NCBI RefSeq assembly: GCF_000208745.1
Contig: NC_030851.1
Location: forward strand, 6,300,524-6,364,523
Reading direction: 5' to 3'
Length of the DNA: 64,000 nucleotides
DNA from: Theobroma cacao
Taxonomy: Eukaryota; Streptophyta; Magnoliopsida; Malvales; Malvaceae
Below the pieces are notes generated by a model. It worked only from the letters and a program-made list of their open reading frames with translations, had not been told where the DNA came from and made no database searches. The translations under genes and the position numbers were made by a program. This document shows, in pieces, positions 42,923-55,140 of this stretch; position 1 is the stretch's first letter; the number at the start of each line of letters is the position of its first letter.

Positions 42923-45900
42923 ATGAGCTCTATGGAAATACAAGCCCCTCATCCCGGCACCAAACCTTCAGACCCTGAAAAACATGTAGCCAACGGAGAA
43001 AACTACGACGACGAGGAGATCTCCCCCATTGAACAAGTCAGGCTAACCGTGGCCAACACCGACGACCCGACCCTGCCAGTATGGACCTTCAGGATGTGGT
43101 TCTTGGGCATTTTATCCTGCGCCCTCCTCTCTTTTCTCAACCAGTTCTTCTCTTACAGAACAGAGCCTCTAATCATAACTCAAATCACAGTCCAAGTTGC
43201 CACACTTCCCGTAGGCCACTTCATGGCCTCCGCTTTGCCCAAGACCCAGTTTAAAATTCCAGGTTTTGGGTCCAAAATGTTTTCTTTGAACCCTGGCTCA
43301 TTTAACATGAAAGAGCATGTTCTCATTTGTATTTTTGCTAATGCTGGAAGTGCTTTTGGCAATGGTTCTGCTTACGCAGTTGGCATAGTTAATATTATCA
43401 AAGCCTTTTATGGTCGGAGCATATCGTTCTTGGCCAGTTGGCTTCTCATTATCACCACCCAGGTAAGTAGCTAGCTAGCTTCTTCATTTCTGGAAGATAA
43501 AGTTTGATTCTTCTTTTGCAAATGCAAGAAAAGTAATTCAAGTCTCTAGCGGAAAAGTCACTCCACTTTGTAATTATTATTAGTTGGTGGTTAGATTGTT
43601 GCCATATCGTTGCCTAGCTTGTAAATAATTAAGCTGGATAATCATTGATGACAAGGAAGATGCTTGTATAGCTATAAGTTTTAAAATGAAATTATTGTTT
43701 ATGACTACTGCTAGTGCTATTGTTGATCTTTGGGTTGGGGTCATGATGGTGGGGTCGGGATGCAGGTGCTCGGATATGGCTGGGCTGGGCTGCTAAGGAA
43801 GTATGTTGTGGAGCCGGCTCACATGTGGTGGCCTAACACCTTGGTGCAAGTCTCACTTTTCAGGTACCTTCCTAAATTCTACCTTCTCATCCTCTCAGCG
43901 GCCGGACTCACCGTGCCACACTTTTCTTTTCACTTTGACGGATCCTGAGTTAGTTTTCACACGAAATCAGTTTCTTCCCATAATAACGAGTCGAACTCAC
44001 CAAAGCCTGTAAAACACCAGTCTGACTTTGACACCTCAAGTCATTTACTCCCTATTCCATACTACTTAAAAACTTTTGGGTCAGTTGTAATTAAACAATT
44101 AAAATTTTCCAAATATCATAAATTAATACTAAAAAGCTACTACTAGCATAGTTATTTGTTAGTGTTCGTTTTAACTTGACAGAGAGAAACTTCAATTAGG
44201 GGTTAGAAATAGAACAAGCGAACACCATGTGAACTGTCGGAATCGACAGAGTACAGCGTTCAGAGAACAAGACCAAGTGGACATCGACGGAATCTCAACT
44301 GGATTGGGTCCATCATTCGAGGCATTGTGCAATAGTGTCATCGCTCAGTGTCCACTTGCCAGTCTTTTGTCCTTTAATTTAAGTATTGCTTTTTGTTTTC
44401 ATCTGGTGTGTCATTATTGTAAGAGTCAATGGTTGCACAGTCGAAGATGCTCATGGGTCACATGCATGTCCTTAAAGATGGGACTCTCTTGCGGCGCCTA
44501 CTCGTGAGCTGCTCCATGCTTTATCAGCCCATTGCTCAAAACCAAAGCAAAAGGGTTTACTCACAAATCTCGACCAAGCGTGTTTTTACCCTTTCTTTAT
44601 TTATATTTTTATCAGCCATGCAATTGTTACAAGTTAAGAGGATGAATTAGGGTGATGACACTTTGCAGACATGGCTCGCTTTTAGAATATGAACACATGT
44701 TTAAGTGAGAGTTTACATGTTCATTAAGAAAAGATGGAGGTGGCGATGGCGATGGCGACCCAAGAAGCATAGTTTTAGTTTGCATCCAATAATAACACAG
44801 TTAGAGAGGCTAGTTGAATCTTTTTCTTGGATTTTCTCTTCTTTTCGGCCCATGTGGTTACTCATATCACATGTGAACTCATAAACAAGTGGCAGCTATA
44901 TAGGTAAGATGGTTGAAATTTTAAAGACGGAAGTCAGCATAGAATTATTAGGTTCAAATCTTACTGTAATACCTTTTCTCTTTTTGTGTCAAAAAACATA
45001 CAGACGCCTTCCATGACTTCTGCTGTAAGAATTTACAATTAGGTCAGCAAAAATGGAAAATTAGTAGTGTGTTTTTTAGAGCTTAATAGCACTTTCAGAG
45101 GTTCACTCAATGTTTTGGCCTTTAGGGAACTTAAAACAAATTTATGTGTTGCCTTACCATATGCGTAAAGTAAGATGGTGGTTAAACCCAAGCCTTTGGT
45201 TGAGGAATAAGAAAAAGAAACACCCAAACAATGGTTGGTAAACGTCTAATTAAGCTCTGTAGGAGAGATTGTGAAAGAAACTTAAGAACTAAATTAGTGA
45301 CGGATATTGACTTAATCACTAATCAATGGTCAGTCCTTACTAGTCTAACACGACAATGATGATATTGCCTCGTCAAGTAGCAAAACTTTAATACTTCTAA
45401 CCCTCTAGTGGCTGCATCAACTCCAGCAATTAAATATGGAGGATCCATTAAAACATCTGTAATTATATGGCATGCAGCAGTTTCATACTGTCATGCACTT
45501 AATATTTCATGCTGATCATGTCAGGAACCATGTGTGCTAGATCATAGAAATTTAAATATCAATCCATTCCACGATGATTCAAACCCAATCATGTTAAAGA
45601 GGAAAGCAGAAATACTCATTATTCAGATGTTAAACCTGGACATATACATAAAGTCAAGCAAAATGATAGTATCTTGAATTGTAAACTCTTTGATCTAAAT
45701 TTACAGGGCTTTGCATGAGAAAGATGATCGGCGAATGACAAGGGCAAAGTTCTTCCTCATTGTACTAATTTGCAGCTTCTCATGGTACCTGGTCCCAGGG
45801 TACCTCTTCACAACCCTTACCAGCATCTCATGGGTCTGCTGGATTTTCCCCAAGTCAGTTACCGCCCAGCAAATTGGTTCAGGTCTGAAGGGACTTGGAC

Positions 45901-48797
45901 TAGGAGCCGTGACGCTTGATTGGTCTGCTGTGGCATCCTTCTTGTTCAGTCCACTCATCAGCCCTTTCTTTGCCATTGCCAATGTTTTTGCAGGCTATGT
46001 ATTGATAATTTACATAGCAATTCCTGTAGCTTATTGGGGTCTAGACTTGTACAATGCTAGCAGATTTCCCATATTCTCATCTCACTTGTTCACAGCCAAA
46101 GGTCAAAAGTACAACATAACAGCAATCGTTAATGACAAGTTTGAAATCGATTTAGCGAAGTATGAAGAGCTGGGACGAATTAATCTAAGCATGCTCTTTG
46201 CTTTCACTTACGGGTTTGGTTTTGCCACCATTGCATCGACACTGACACATGTGGCCCTCTTCTATGGAAGGTAAATTATACTCATCATTTTTAGAAGCTT
46301 CTTCATATAGACTTTATTTTTAAATTTATATACTAGAACTTAATGAGGAAGAATCCTGACCACATTTGATAAAATGGAAACCAAAAATTTTCCAACAAAA
46401 TAATTTCACTCTCAGCATTCACTCACCTCCTTTACTCCTATGCTACGGACACAGGAGTGAAGGGAGTAAGTTTTGGGAGTGAAAATTTCATTCACCATTT
46501 ATAAATCCTTGATAGTCTAATAGTTTTATCGGTCTATTTCATTTCAAAAGGTATTCAATTTTCCTTTTTTGATTATACCAAGAATTGTCCGAGTTATAAT
46601 AGTAGTTTTATGAGAACATTAACATATGAATGTTATCTCAATTGCTACATGGTCCATTTCCCAGAATACCATATAAGCATCTAAATAAAATTGAACCAAT
46701 AATCAAAAATCTTTCCTCCAACTATAATCAATATTAAATGCAAGAACAATGCAGGGAATATAGAAAACTCTGATCTCAGTACCAGAAGCAAAGATGTTTT
46801 TACATGTAAAATCATTCAAAAAGAAAAACGAAAAATAAAATGGTAATTCTTTTTGTGTTCTTAAGTTCTAAAATTTAAATTTTCAGAAAAGTCACTATTG
46901 TCAAACTATTATCAACAGGGAGATATATGACCGGTATCGTGCTTCATACACGGGAAAGGAGGATATTCATACAAGGTTGATGAAAAATTACAAGGACATA
47001 CCTTCCTGGTGGTTTTACATATTGCTTACTGCAACATTTGTAGTATCGCTTGTCCTCTGTATCTTCTTGAAAGACCAGGTTCAGATGCCATGGTGGGGAC
47101 TCCTCTTTGCTGGTGCCATGGCCTTCGTCTTCACCCTTCCGATTAGCATCATAACTGCCACAACAAACCAGGTAATCAATTCATTTAGAACAAAAAAATA
47201 AAATAAAATTCCATCCACCCCCCAGAAGATAAAATGTCAAATTTCAGCTAAGAAAAATTAAAATCCTCAAATCTCTGGTAATATTTTAACTCAACAGTTC
47301 CAAGATAACATTCCACACTTTATGATAAATCTGGAACTTAAGCAAACTTTACCTTGTCTTTAACTATGAAGAATCTGCTATTTTTCTATTAATGCTTTCA
47401 CTCATCATGTACAGACACCAGGCTTGAACATTATTACAGAGTATGTCATGGGTCTCATATATCCAGGAAGACCTATTGCAAATGTATGCTTCAAAACCTA
47501 TGGTTATATGAGCATGGCTCAAGCAGTCTCCTTCCTTAATGATTTCAAGCTAGGACACTACATGAAGATACCTCCAAGATCCATGTTCTTGGTACAGGTA
47601 CGTTTTCTTCTATCTATGAAGAATATCTCGATAAAACAAGAGAACAAGGTCTTAAAAACCACTAAAATGCTCTTGATAAACTATTAAGGTATCATTACAA
47701 GGTTTAGAAACAAAAACAAAAGCACTGCATAGCTCTATATCAACAAATTCTGATCAAACCAGAAATCAACCTTAATCATATCAGACAAAAGCTGGTGATA
47801 GTTGTTGTCAAATATTTATATAAAAGAAAGTATCACTAAGGAGTGTTCAAAGATTTTGATGTCTATGCTGTCACAAATAAAAAGGTATCTTGTTTCTCTA
47901 GAGATGAGCCCTTTGTACAGGTAAATTATGAATATCAATAATAATTATTTAAAAATAAAACAGGTCCAAAGCATGAAACAAATTATAACAGTATGAAAAC
48001 TTTTTAACCTAACAGATGATATGGTTTCCATCAAAACTCCGTGCCTTCAGCTCAATAATTAATATAACTTATCTGAGGATGATCTTGTACACACATTTTT
48101 GTTTAGTTTTCCAGTGTTTTCTTTACATGCACAGCAGCTGATACAATTTACATCTCTTGCAATTTCATCTGCTTATCTATAGTTCATAGGAACAGTTCTG
48201 GCTGGAACTATCAACCTCGCAGTGGCATGGTGGTTGCTGAACTCTATTGAGAACATATGCCACGATGATCTCCTCCCTGCTGATAGTCCCTGGACATGCC
48301 CTGGTGACCGAGTCTTCTTCGATGCATCAGTTATATGGGGTTTGGTGGGACCCAAACGGATCTTTGGATCTCTAGGAAACTATCGGGCGATGAATTGGTT
48401 CTTCGTAGGAGGTGCAGTAGGACCTGTCATTGTTTGGCTCTTGCACAAGACATTTCCCAAGCAATCTTGGATTCCCCTAATTAACCTTCCAGTCCTTCTA
48501 GGAGCAACAGGGATGATGCCACCAGCAACACCATTAAACTACAATGCCTGGATTATAGTTGGAACTATTTTCAACTTTTTCATCTTCCGTTACCGAAAGC
48601 ATTGGTGGCAAAGGTACAATTACATTCTTTCAGCAGCTCTAGACGCTGGGGTGGCCTTCATGGCAATACTATTGTACTTCTCGGTGGGAATGGAAAATAG
48701 AAGTTTGACATGGTGGGGCACAGGTGGTGAACATTGTGAATTAGCAACTTGTCCAACAGCCAAGGGAATAGCAGTTGAAGGTTGTCCAGTGAACTAA
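42923..48797 (+). CDS. Oligopeptide transporter, OPT family (plant OPT clade)
   Basis: Proton-coupled plasma-membrane transporter of small peptides or metal chelates in the OPT clade (not YSL), by family knowledge. Exons: 42923-43462, 43766-43863, 45707-46270, 46919-47171, 47415-47597, 48183-48797; all GT-AG and in frame; 750 aa, the usual size. A soluble acidic N-terminus ([16 protein letters not shown]) is followed by many hydrophobic segments. The OPT signature motifs are [10 protein letters not shown] at 123-132 and KIPPR at 536-540. A Cys-rich segment near [16 protein letters not shown] is also typical. Intron 2 is long (1.84 kb) and may contain inserted sequence. Sequence resembles Arabidopsis OPT1/OPT5, but the exact orthologue and substrate are not decided. 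An extra copy of exon 1 lies upstream. Confidence 0.95.
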
Positions 48798-49267
48798 TGA
48801 ATGCACTCCCCTGTTAAATCTTTCAACAGTTTCACACCATAGAATTAGAAGGACCCAAAAGGTATAGTTAAAAAAATTAAGGCATCACCAGAATTTTATG
48901 TGTTATATGTAACATATTGTTCAAGAAAAAATTTCCTTAACATTCAGGTGCATTCTTTTGGATTTATTCCTTAGCAAAAGAGCAAGTTTATGTCCAAAGA
49001 AAATCAACATCAGCACCAGAAGTGTCAATTTCGGAATACTTTATGAAATACAAAGGAAAGTTTGCTGTTCTCTTTGTGATTAAGCAAAAATATTTGAAAC
49101 TTCCAATGGAATTTTCTAATGTCAGCTAGCCAAAATCAAAAAAGGAAAATGCATGTTCAGACAAACAAATATATTTAGGAGATGAGATCATCTACCCATT
49201 TAATTTTATTTGATTACATAATTATCAAGTAAGTGCCTCAAGGACATATTTTATACCTTGATAATCA
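48798..49267. other. 3' region between the convergent OPT and DHH-like genes
   Basis: OPT (+) and the DHH-like gene (-) end 470 bp apart, so this stretch should be largely 3' UTR. No further gene seen. Confidence 0.65.
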
Positions 49268-51506
49268 TCACATGTTTACAGACCGCCACTGATTATACTC
49301 ATCCATTCTTATTATAAAGGAGCTGGAACTTGGGCAGCCACCTCCGCCATATGCCTTCAAGTTTACAGAGGGTAAGAAAATCACAAAATAGTCATATACA
49401 ATAAAGATGAACTTATAATTGCATTACTTATGATGCCCACCTTTGCAACTTCAGATGTATCAGTTGCAGAATCAGTGCTTCTTAGGCACATCTTAAGATT
49501 ATTCCGTTGCATGTATATAACAGCTCCTATGGGCCTGACATCATCAATGCATATACCTAAAGACTATGATCAATCTAGCTTGATTAGAAAAGAGCTAATG
49601 ATACCACATGGAGAATTTTGTTTGTTCAGAAGGGAGTCTTCATCCTTAAAGATCTTATCTAAGATAAATTACCTTAGTCCAGCTGTGGCACTTTTTAGAC
49701 TTAGTTGCTTGCCAATTTCATCACTTAAATCAGAGTTGCCATCTGCTCTAACTCCCTAAAACCAGAGTAAAAGGCAAAATTAACTCAGAGAATATTACAG
49801 AAAAGAACAGAGAAAAGGGACAACGGAGAAGGGAGAAGGGTATGACCAAGGGAGATTTGGCGAAGAGACACAAGCTACTCATGTAATGTAACACCATATA
49901 AGTCAAACAAATAAAACAAACTCCTTAGATTTCATTGATCAGATCTGTAACTCAGAAAATGATAACTGGGATCCTAAATCTCAAAAGTAAACCACTTTTG
50001 ACAGAAAAAGAATATGTATTTCAGGGATGACTATCTGAAACGCTTTGATATGTCATTACCAGGCACTCTCCATAGAATCCTCTGCCCAAGCGAACTTTAA
50101 ACGACTTATCCAGCAACTTGTTTGCAGCAATCTGGCGAGAGGAAATATACAGATTTCCCTTGGCAACCACATCAGCAGAACTGATCTCCAGTAACTGCAA
50201 TAGAGACAAAAGACATCAGAATTAAAATAAAAACTGAAGATTACACAAAATGTTGATGAGGGAAGAGAAGAAAGAAGGGAGGAGCATCGGAGGAGTTCAA
50301 CAATAATCATCCATAAACCTTTCAAATGCCAATTATGCAAGTTAAACATGCTAAGTGTTAGCAACTGAGAAGCTAAGAGCTGCGGGGTAAACAATTGTGG
50401 AAATTTTGAAAATTTTAACACCATTTCTTCATCTAAAAAACATAATAAGACAAGTGATCAAGGTTTGTCTGCAACCAATGCAACATAGTCCAACCAGTAA
50501 TAAAAGAAAAGGATCAATTTCCGAGCACCGAACCTGTTTATACATGTATGGATTAGTGATGCAATTCAACTTGGAACGCCATTCACCAAGTCCAATTCTA
50601 AAAGCTTTAATTTCCGTTATGCTCCATCTGTGAAGATCTGCGTCTTCGATATACTTTAGAACTGTTTCCACACGATCTCGATCTTCTGAGTTCAACAAAT
50701 TGGTAGCCTTCACCTTATTGGAATTAAGCAAAATTAAAAACAAACGCCAAATCTTTAGGTCTTGTATATACATACACAAATCGCTCTAGTAAAGCACAGC
50801 AAAGATATACAATAATCACATTCATACTTACATCAAAAGACATCATATTTGCAAGCTTATTAGAAAAATACTCATATGCAGCAATGGAGCTACTCTTCTC
50901 AAGATTGACATTAAACGTGACTCTCAGATCTTCGGAACAGTTAATTTGAGGAAGTGCCGATTTTCGATGATCAAATGCTATTACTCTACGATTTTAAATA
51001 ATTACAGTGTCAATCTAGTTTGTAAAATGAAATGATTATTGATAATTAATAAGGAAAATTTGAATTCAACTTACTCACACATTGATTGTTGTGAAAGCTT
51101 TGAGGCAAACCCTTTCAGACCGACAAAGTCGAGAAGATAACACTTGTCTAGTCCTTCAACATAAAAATCTTCGACCCTGTAAAAATCAATAAGTAAATGA
51201 ATATTTAGATAATTTTGAGTCTTTAGATTTTAAACGTCGGATTTAGAACCTGAGGGGTTCAACGGAGGAGAAAGGCAAGATGAGGCAAGGGAGACTAAGA
51301 CGGGAGTGGAAGAGGTGAGCGAAGAGAGCGGAGAATGCGCCAGAAAATGAAGGGTAGTTATATAGCACCACATTTGGGACTTTCTCTTCAGCTGCTCTCG
51401 TTATTGCTTCTAGCGCCGCGTCTGATCGAAAGCTTCGACGCCGTGAACTTGGAGCATGCAATGAAAGTGCAGTTGCCCTCCATTTTCCACCGAGCCAGAG
51501 AGCCAT
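49268..51506 (-). CDS. DHH-like phosphoesterase-fold protein of a conserved plant family
   Basis: Exons in transcription order: 51506-51250, 51176-51075, 50985-50832, 50713-50534, 50194-50060, 49755-49673, 49534-49441, 49354-49268; all GT-AG and in frame; 363 aa. Most exons are under 190 bp. The layout resembles the DHH superfamily (RecJ/NrnA): an N-terminal block LYNYPSFSGAFSAL (48-61) sits where active enzymes have a DxDG motif, a block VIAFDHR (121-127) sits where the DHH motif is expected, and a DHHA1-like end contains GGGG at 338-341 (AYGGGGCPSSSSFII). The metal-binding Asp of the first block and the last His of DHH are replaced, so catalysis is doubtful. I recall uncharacterised plant proteins of this sequence; function is unknown. 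There is no convincing transit peptide, although residues 10-28 are Arg/Ser-rich. Confidence 0.8.
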
Positions 51507-52799
51507 GTCAAGGGCGATGTCCGGTGAACTGTCAACTCCACTGACTTGGGTCTTTGTTTAATGGCTGTTAGGGCTCAGTATTTGTGCCGATCAAACGTCG
51601 GGTCACTCATCCGTGGAACCCAATTCTTCTGGGCTCCAACGTGGTCATTATGTTGTCAACAAGAGTTTCCCTTCTCCATTAACGTTTTTGGACTGAAAAG
51701 TTTAGCCCGAATTTAAAGGATAAATAAAATTCAAATCAAACTTGAAAATTATGTAAATAAACAATTTATTTTTTTGACTGAGTAATTAAATAATGTATTT
51801 AGATTTATATATCATATTAAATAATATTAAAAATTAAAAATTTGATTAAACTTGCAAATCATTATAATTTGAGTTTTATAAAATTCGATCTTTGCTCGAC
51901 TCAACTTGAATAATTTAAGTTTTTTTTTTAATATAATTGGGGGAGGGGGATTCGAATCTTACTATAATGCACTAACTAATGAGCGAAATGCTCGGATGTT
52001 TGAATAATTTAAGTTTAGCTTAATATTGAATAAATTAAATTCTAGTACTTATCGAGTAAAATTCAAATAATTCATAAATAATTAAATTTATTTATATTCA
52101 TAGATAAACCAATATAAAGATGCATCTAATCTATATTTTGATAAGTAATAGGTTACAAATTTTTGAATTCTTTGTTAGGAAAGATTGTTGAATATTTAAA
52201 ACACTTTAGGATGAAGACAATTTAAATTTCATATAGGAATAGGGCAGTAAAATGTTTATTAAATATAGATTAAAAATGTTTACACTCTCTCTTGGGTTAT
52301 AGCACCGGCTCTAAGTTTCTAGAGCCATTTGCATTGGCTTGCTAATTATAATTATAATTATAATACCATTGAATTCATTGAATATCAAACGCTGGTTTTT
52401 CAGCAGCGTTTGTCGACAGAAATAGAGTGAAAAAAGGACGATACTGGATGATCATTTTATTAAAGGGTCTTTAAGCAAATATTGAGTAAAAGAATAATAC
52501 TAGTGAAACTTCAAACTAAATGGTTTTAAACGTCTTTTGCTCCCTTTCATGTATATATATAAGGTTTTTAATTTAAACTATTTAATTTTTTTATAATGTA
52601 TTTAAAATATTAATAAATTTCAATTAAAACTTCAACATGATTATTTTTTTTTCTCTGTTTTCATTTTTTAAACCATTAAAATATTAAAATTTTATAATTA
52701 AAACTTTAATATGATTATTTATTTTTAATTTAATTAACTTTTTATTTTAAATATTTAAATGTTATTTTTTATTTAAAATATTAATAATTCATAACTAAA
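51507..52799. other. Intergenic DNA upstream of the DHH-like gene
   Basis: The first about 170 bp probably hold the promoter and leader of the DHH-like gene (minus strand). The rest is AT-rich. At 51940-51980 GATTCGAATCTTACTATAAT resembles a pol III B box of a SINE, without a clear A box. No gene seen. Confidence 0.55.
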
Positions 52800-54290
52800 C
52801 TTTAACAGCATATTTGGTTCACTAGAAGGAATAAAATGAGAATAAAATAATCATTCCAAGATAATAGAATAGGAGAATAATAACTATTATGTAGATTTGT
52901 TCATAAAATGGAATAGGATAGAAATTACTATTATTACTTATTTCATTATTTGGTTGGTATGAATAATTTTAAGAATAGTTAAAAATAATGAGTAAATGAT
53001 AAAAATATCTTTTATTAAAATTTAAAAATTTTTAATTAAAAAACAAAAATACTATAATGAGAAGAAAATACTCTTTATTAAAATTAAATAATTTATTTTA
53101 TTAAAAGATAAAAATATTTTAAGTAATAAAATCAAAATAACTTTTACTATAATTAAATAATATATTCACCAAAATATAAACATATTTTTATTATAATTTA
53201 ATAATATTTTTGCATTAAAAGATAATTAAATCTTTTATTATAATTAAATAATATTTAATATTAAAAGATAAAATATTCTTCATTAAATTTAAATAATACT
53301 AAATAACATTCTTTAATACATTTAACATATTCAAAAAATAATATTAAATAATATTTTTATAATATTTATTATAGTTAAATAACATTAATATATTAAATAA
53401 TATTTAAATATTTTCATTTCTTTTTTTTTGAAAATGAAGTAAAAATTTTTGTATCTTCTGCACTTTAGAGACATAAAAAATGAGGAAGAGAGAAAAAAAA
53501 CAAGTTTAGTATTTTTTATAAGGTAATTTTTTAAATTGTAAAATATTATATTTGTCTAATAAATTTCTTTTTTTATTCTTAATAATTTGGAATATCTATT
53601 CTTAAGGGAGGTCTTAGTAATGGTTATTTAAGTTTCTCTTAAAATGACTATTCTTCGAAATAGCCATTCAATTAAACTAAATGTAGTTTTATCTCATAAA
53701 TGAAAATAAGAGAAAAATGATTATTCTATTCCTCTCAATCAAACATGTCTCGATATAGTTTTTTATTTTAATTACATTTTATCTTTTTTTTTTCTCTTTC
53801 TTTTTTTCTTTCCTCTCCATCAACCAATCATCAAAAATATGACCAGCACAATAGAGTGTTGGTCGAGCACTTTTTGTGACCAAATCTAACTATTAGAACA
53901 CCAATCGATGTTTCTTATGACCAAATCTAACTATTGAAGTGTTGGTGGATTACAACTACTGAAAGATCCATCGAAAGGGGATATAATTTAGAGAGAAAAA
54001 AGACAGGCAGATAAGAAAGGAAAAGACAGAGTAAAATGAAAGTTTTTATATACTAGAATTAAGTTTTGCTATATACAAAATAGTAAGTTCATAAAATAAT
54101 TAAAGAAATTTTTATTTAAAATTTTTGTAATTCATTCTGTGAGGTATAGAATAATTATTATCAAGAAAAAGTGATAATAATTATTTTGATTTTTTTAATG
54201 ATTATGTTTTAAAATAATTATTTTGTAAATCAAGCGTACTAGGAAATGGAATAACGGTTCCCCGAACCAAACATGTACTATAATTTATTC
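52800..54290. mobile_element. Non-autonomous inverted-repeat element, about 1.5 kb
   Basis: The left end reads GCATATTTGGTTCACTAG (52807 inwards) and the right end on the minus strand reads TACATGTTTGGTTCGGGGAA (54281 inwards). The inner flanks on both arms are GAATA- and ATTATT-rich with repeated AATAATTATT. The interior has no coding capacity and is extremely AT-rich. A second element-like end (AATCAAACATGTCTCG near 53737) suggests nesting. GAACCAAACATG ends are common in plant MITEs. The superfamily is not assigned because the target duplication is unclear. Confidence 0.5.
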
Positions 54291-55140
54291 TCTCAGAAGG
54301 CCACTCGTGAGTCGAGCAATGATACATGACTACTTGCAGATGACAGCTTGCTGGTTGCTTCTTGTCCCGATTCCCGCCGCCGCCGGTTTCAAGATCAAAA
54401 ACCAAGTAACCCACCAATATTTTGGGAGCAATGGATAAACGCTAACTCTAACATCCATCCACTTCTTCAAGTTTTAAAAAATAGGAGTATAATAAATGTT
54501 CAGCTTGCCCAACTAACTGTAAAATTAATAACAAAGCGGATTGCCTGTTTCTGAATCCCAGCAAAACCCTTTGTTTTATGATTGTGGGCTTATAATTTAA
54601 CTGAAGGGGCTGTTACCCAATGCCCCCACAAAAAGGTTAATTTGACAGAACCAAATTCCCTTAAAAAAATACTACAATAGAGACAAGAGAGGACCCAAGT
54701 TCCACTAAGAAAACAAAATTTAACAAACCACTTGTCAAGTTGCAGCTGTTGCTGTGTTTCTGAGTTGCTGTCAAACTCCCTATATATAAATCTCCCAGAC
54801 TCCGACTGTCTTCTGTCTGTCTAGATAACTATTTTAATTCTTCGTTATATGGTTCTATGCACTTAACCAATTTCAGGCACTGTTCTCTTTTCAGGGTCCC
54901 TGAAATTGTCCTCAGTTTGCCTTCCATGTGGATGACTCTGGCCACGCAGAACCAACAGCAATTTCAGAGATTGTTAGAACTTGTTTGGCCCAACGTTTAT
55001 GTCAAAGTTTCAAGCCTCTCTGCTTTAGGTAGGGTTTTTTTTTTTTTTTTTTTTTACTTTTTACTAATGTATACGTCGATTTGCATTTTATTACAGTGCA
55101 TTCGTATACGAATAGGTTTAAAGGAGAAAAGAAAGTGAAA
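54291..55140 (+). other. TATA box and orphan exon-like segment
   Basis: CTATATATAAATC at about 54780 is followed by a pyrimidine-rich leader and by a 35-codon open segment from ATG 54926 (MWMTLATQNQQQFQRLLELV) that ends in TTTAG then GTAGGG at about 55029, a good donor context, and a poly-T run. An upstream in-frame ATG exists at 54857. No downstream exon or family could be recognised, so this may be the first exon of a lost gene, a non-coding transcript, or chance. Confidence 0.25.
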
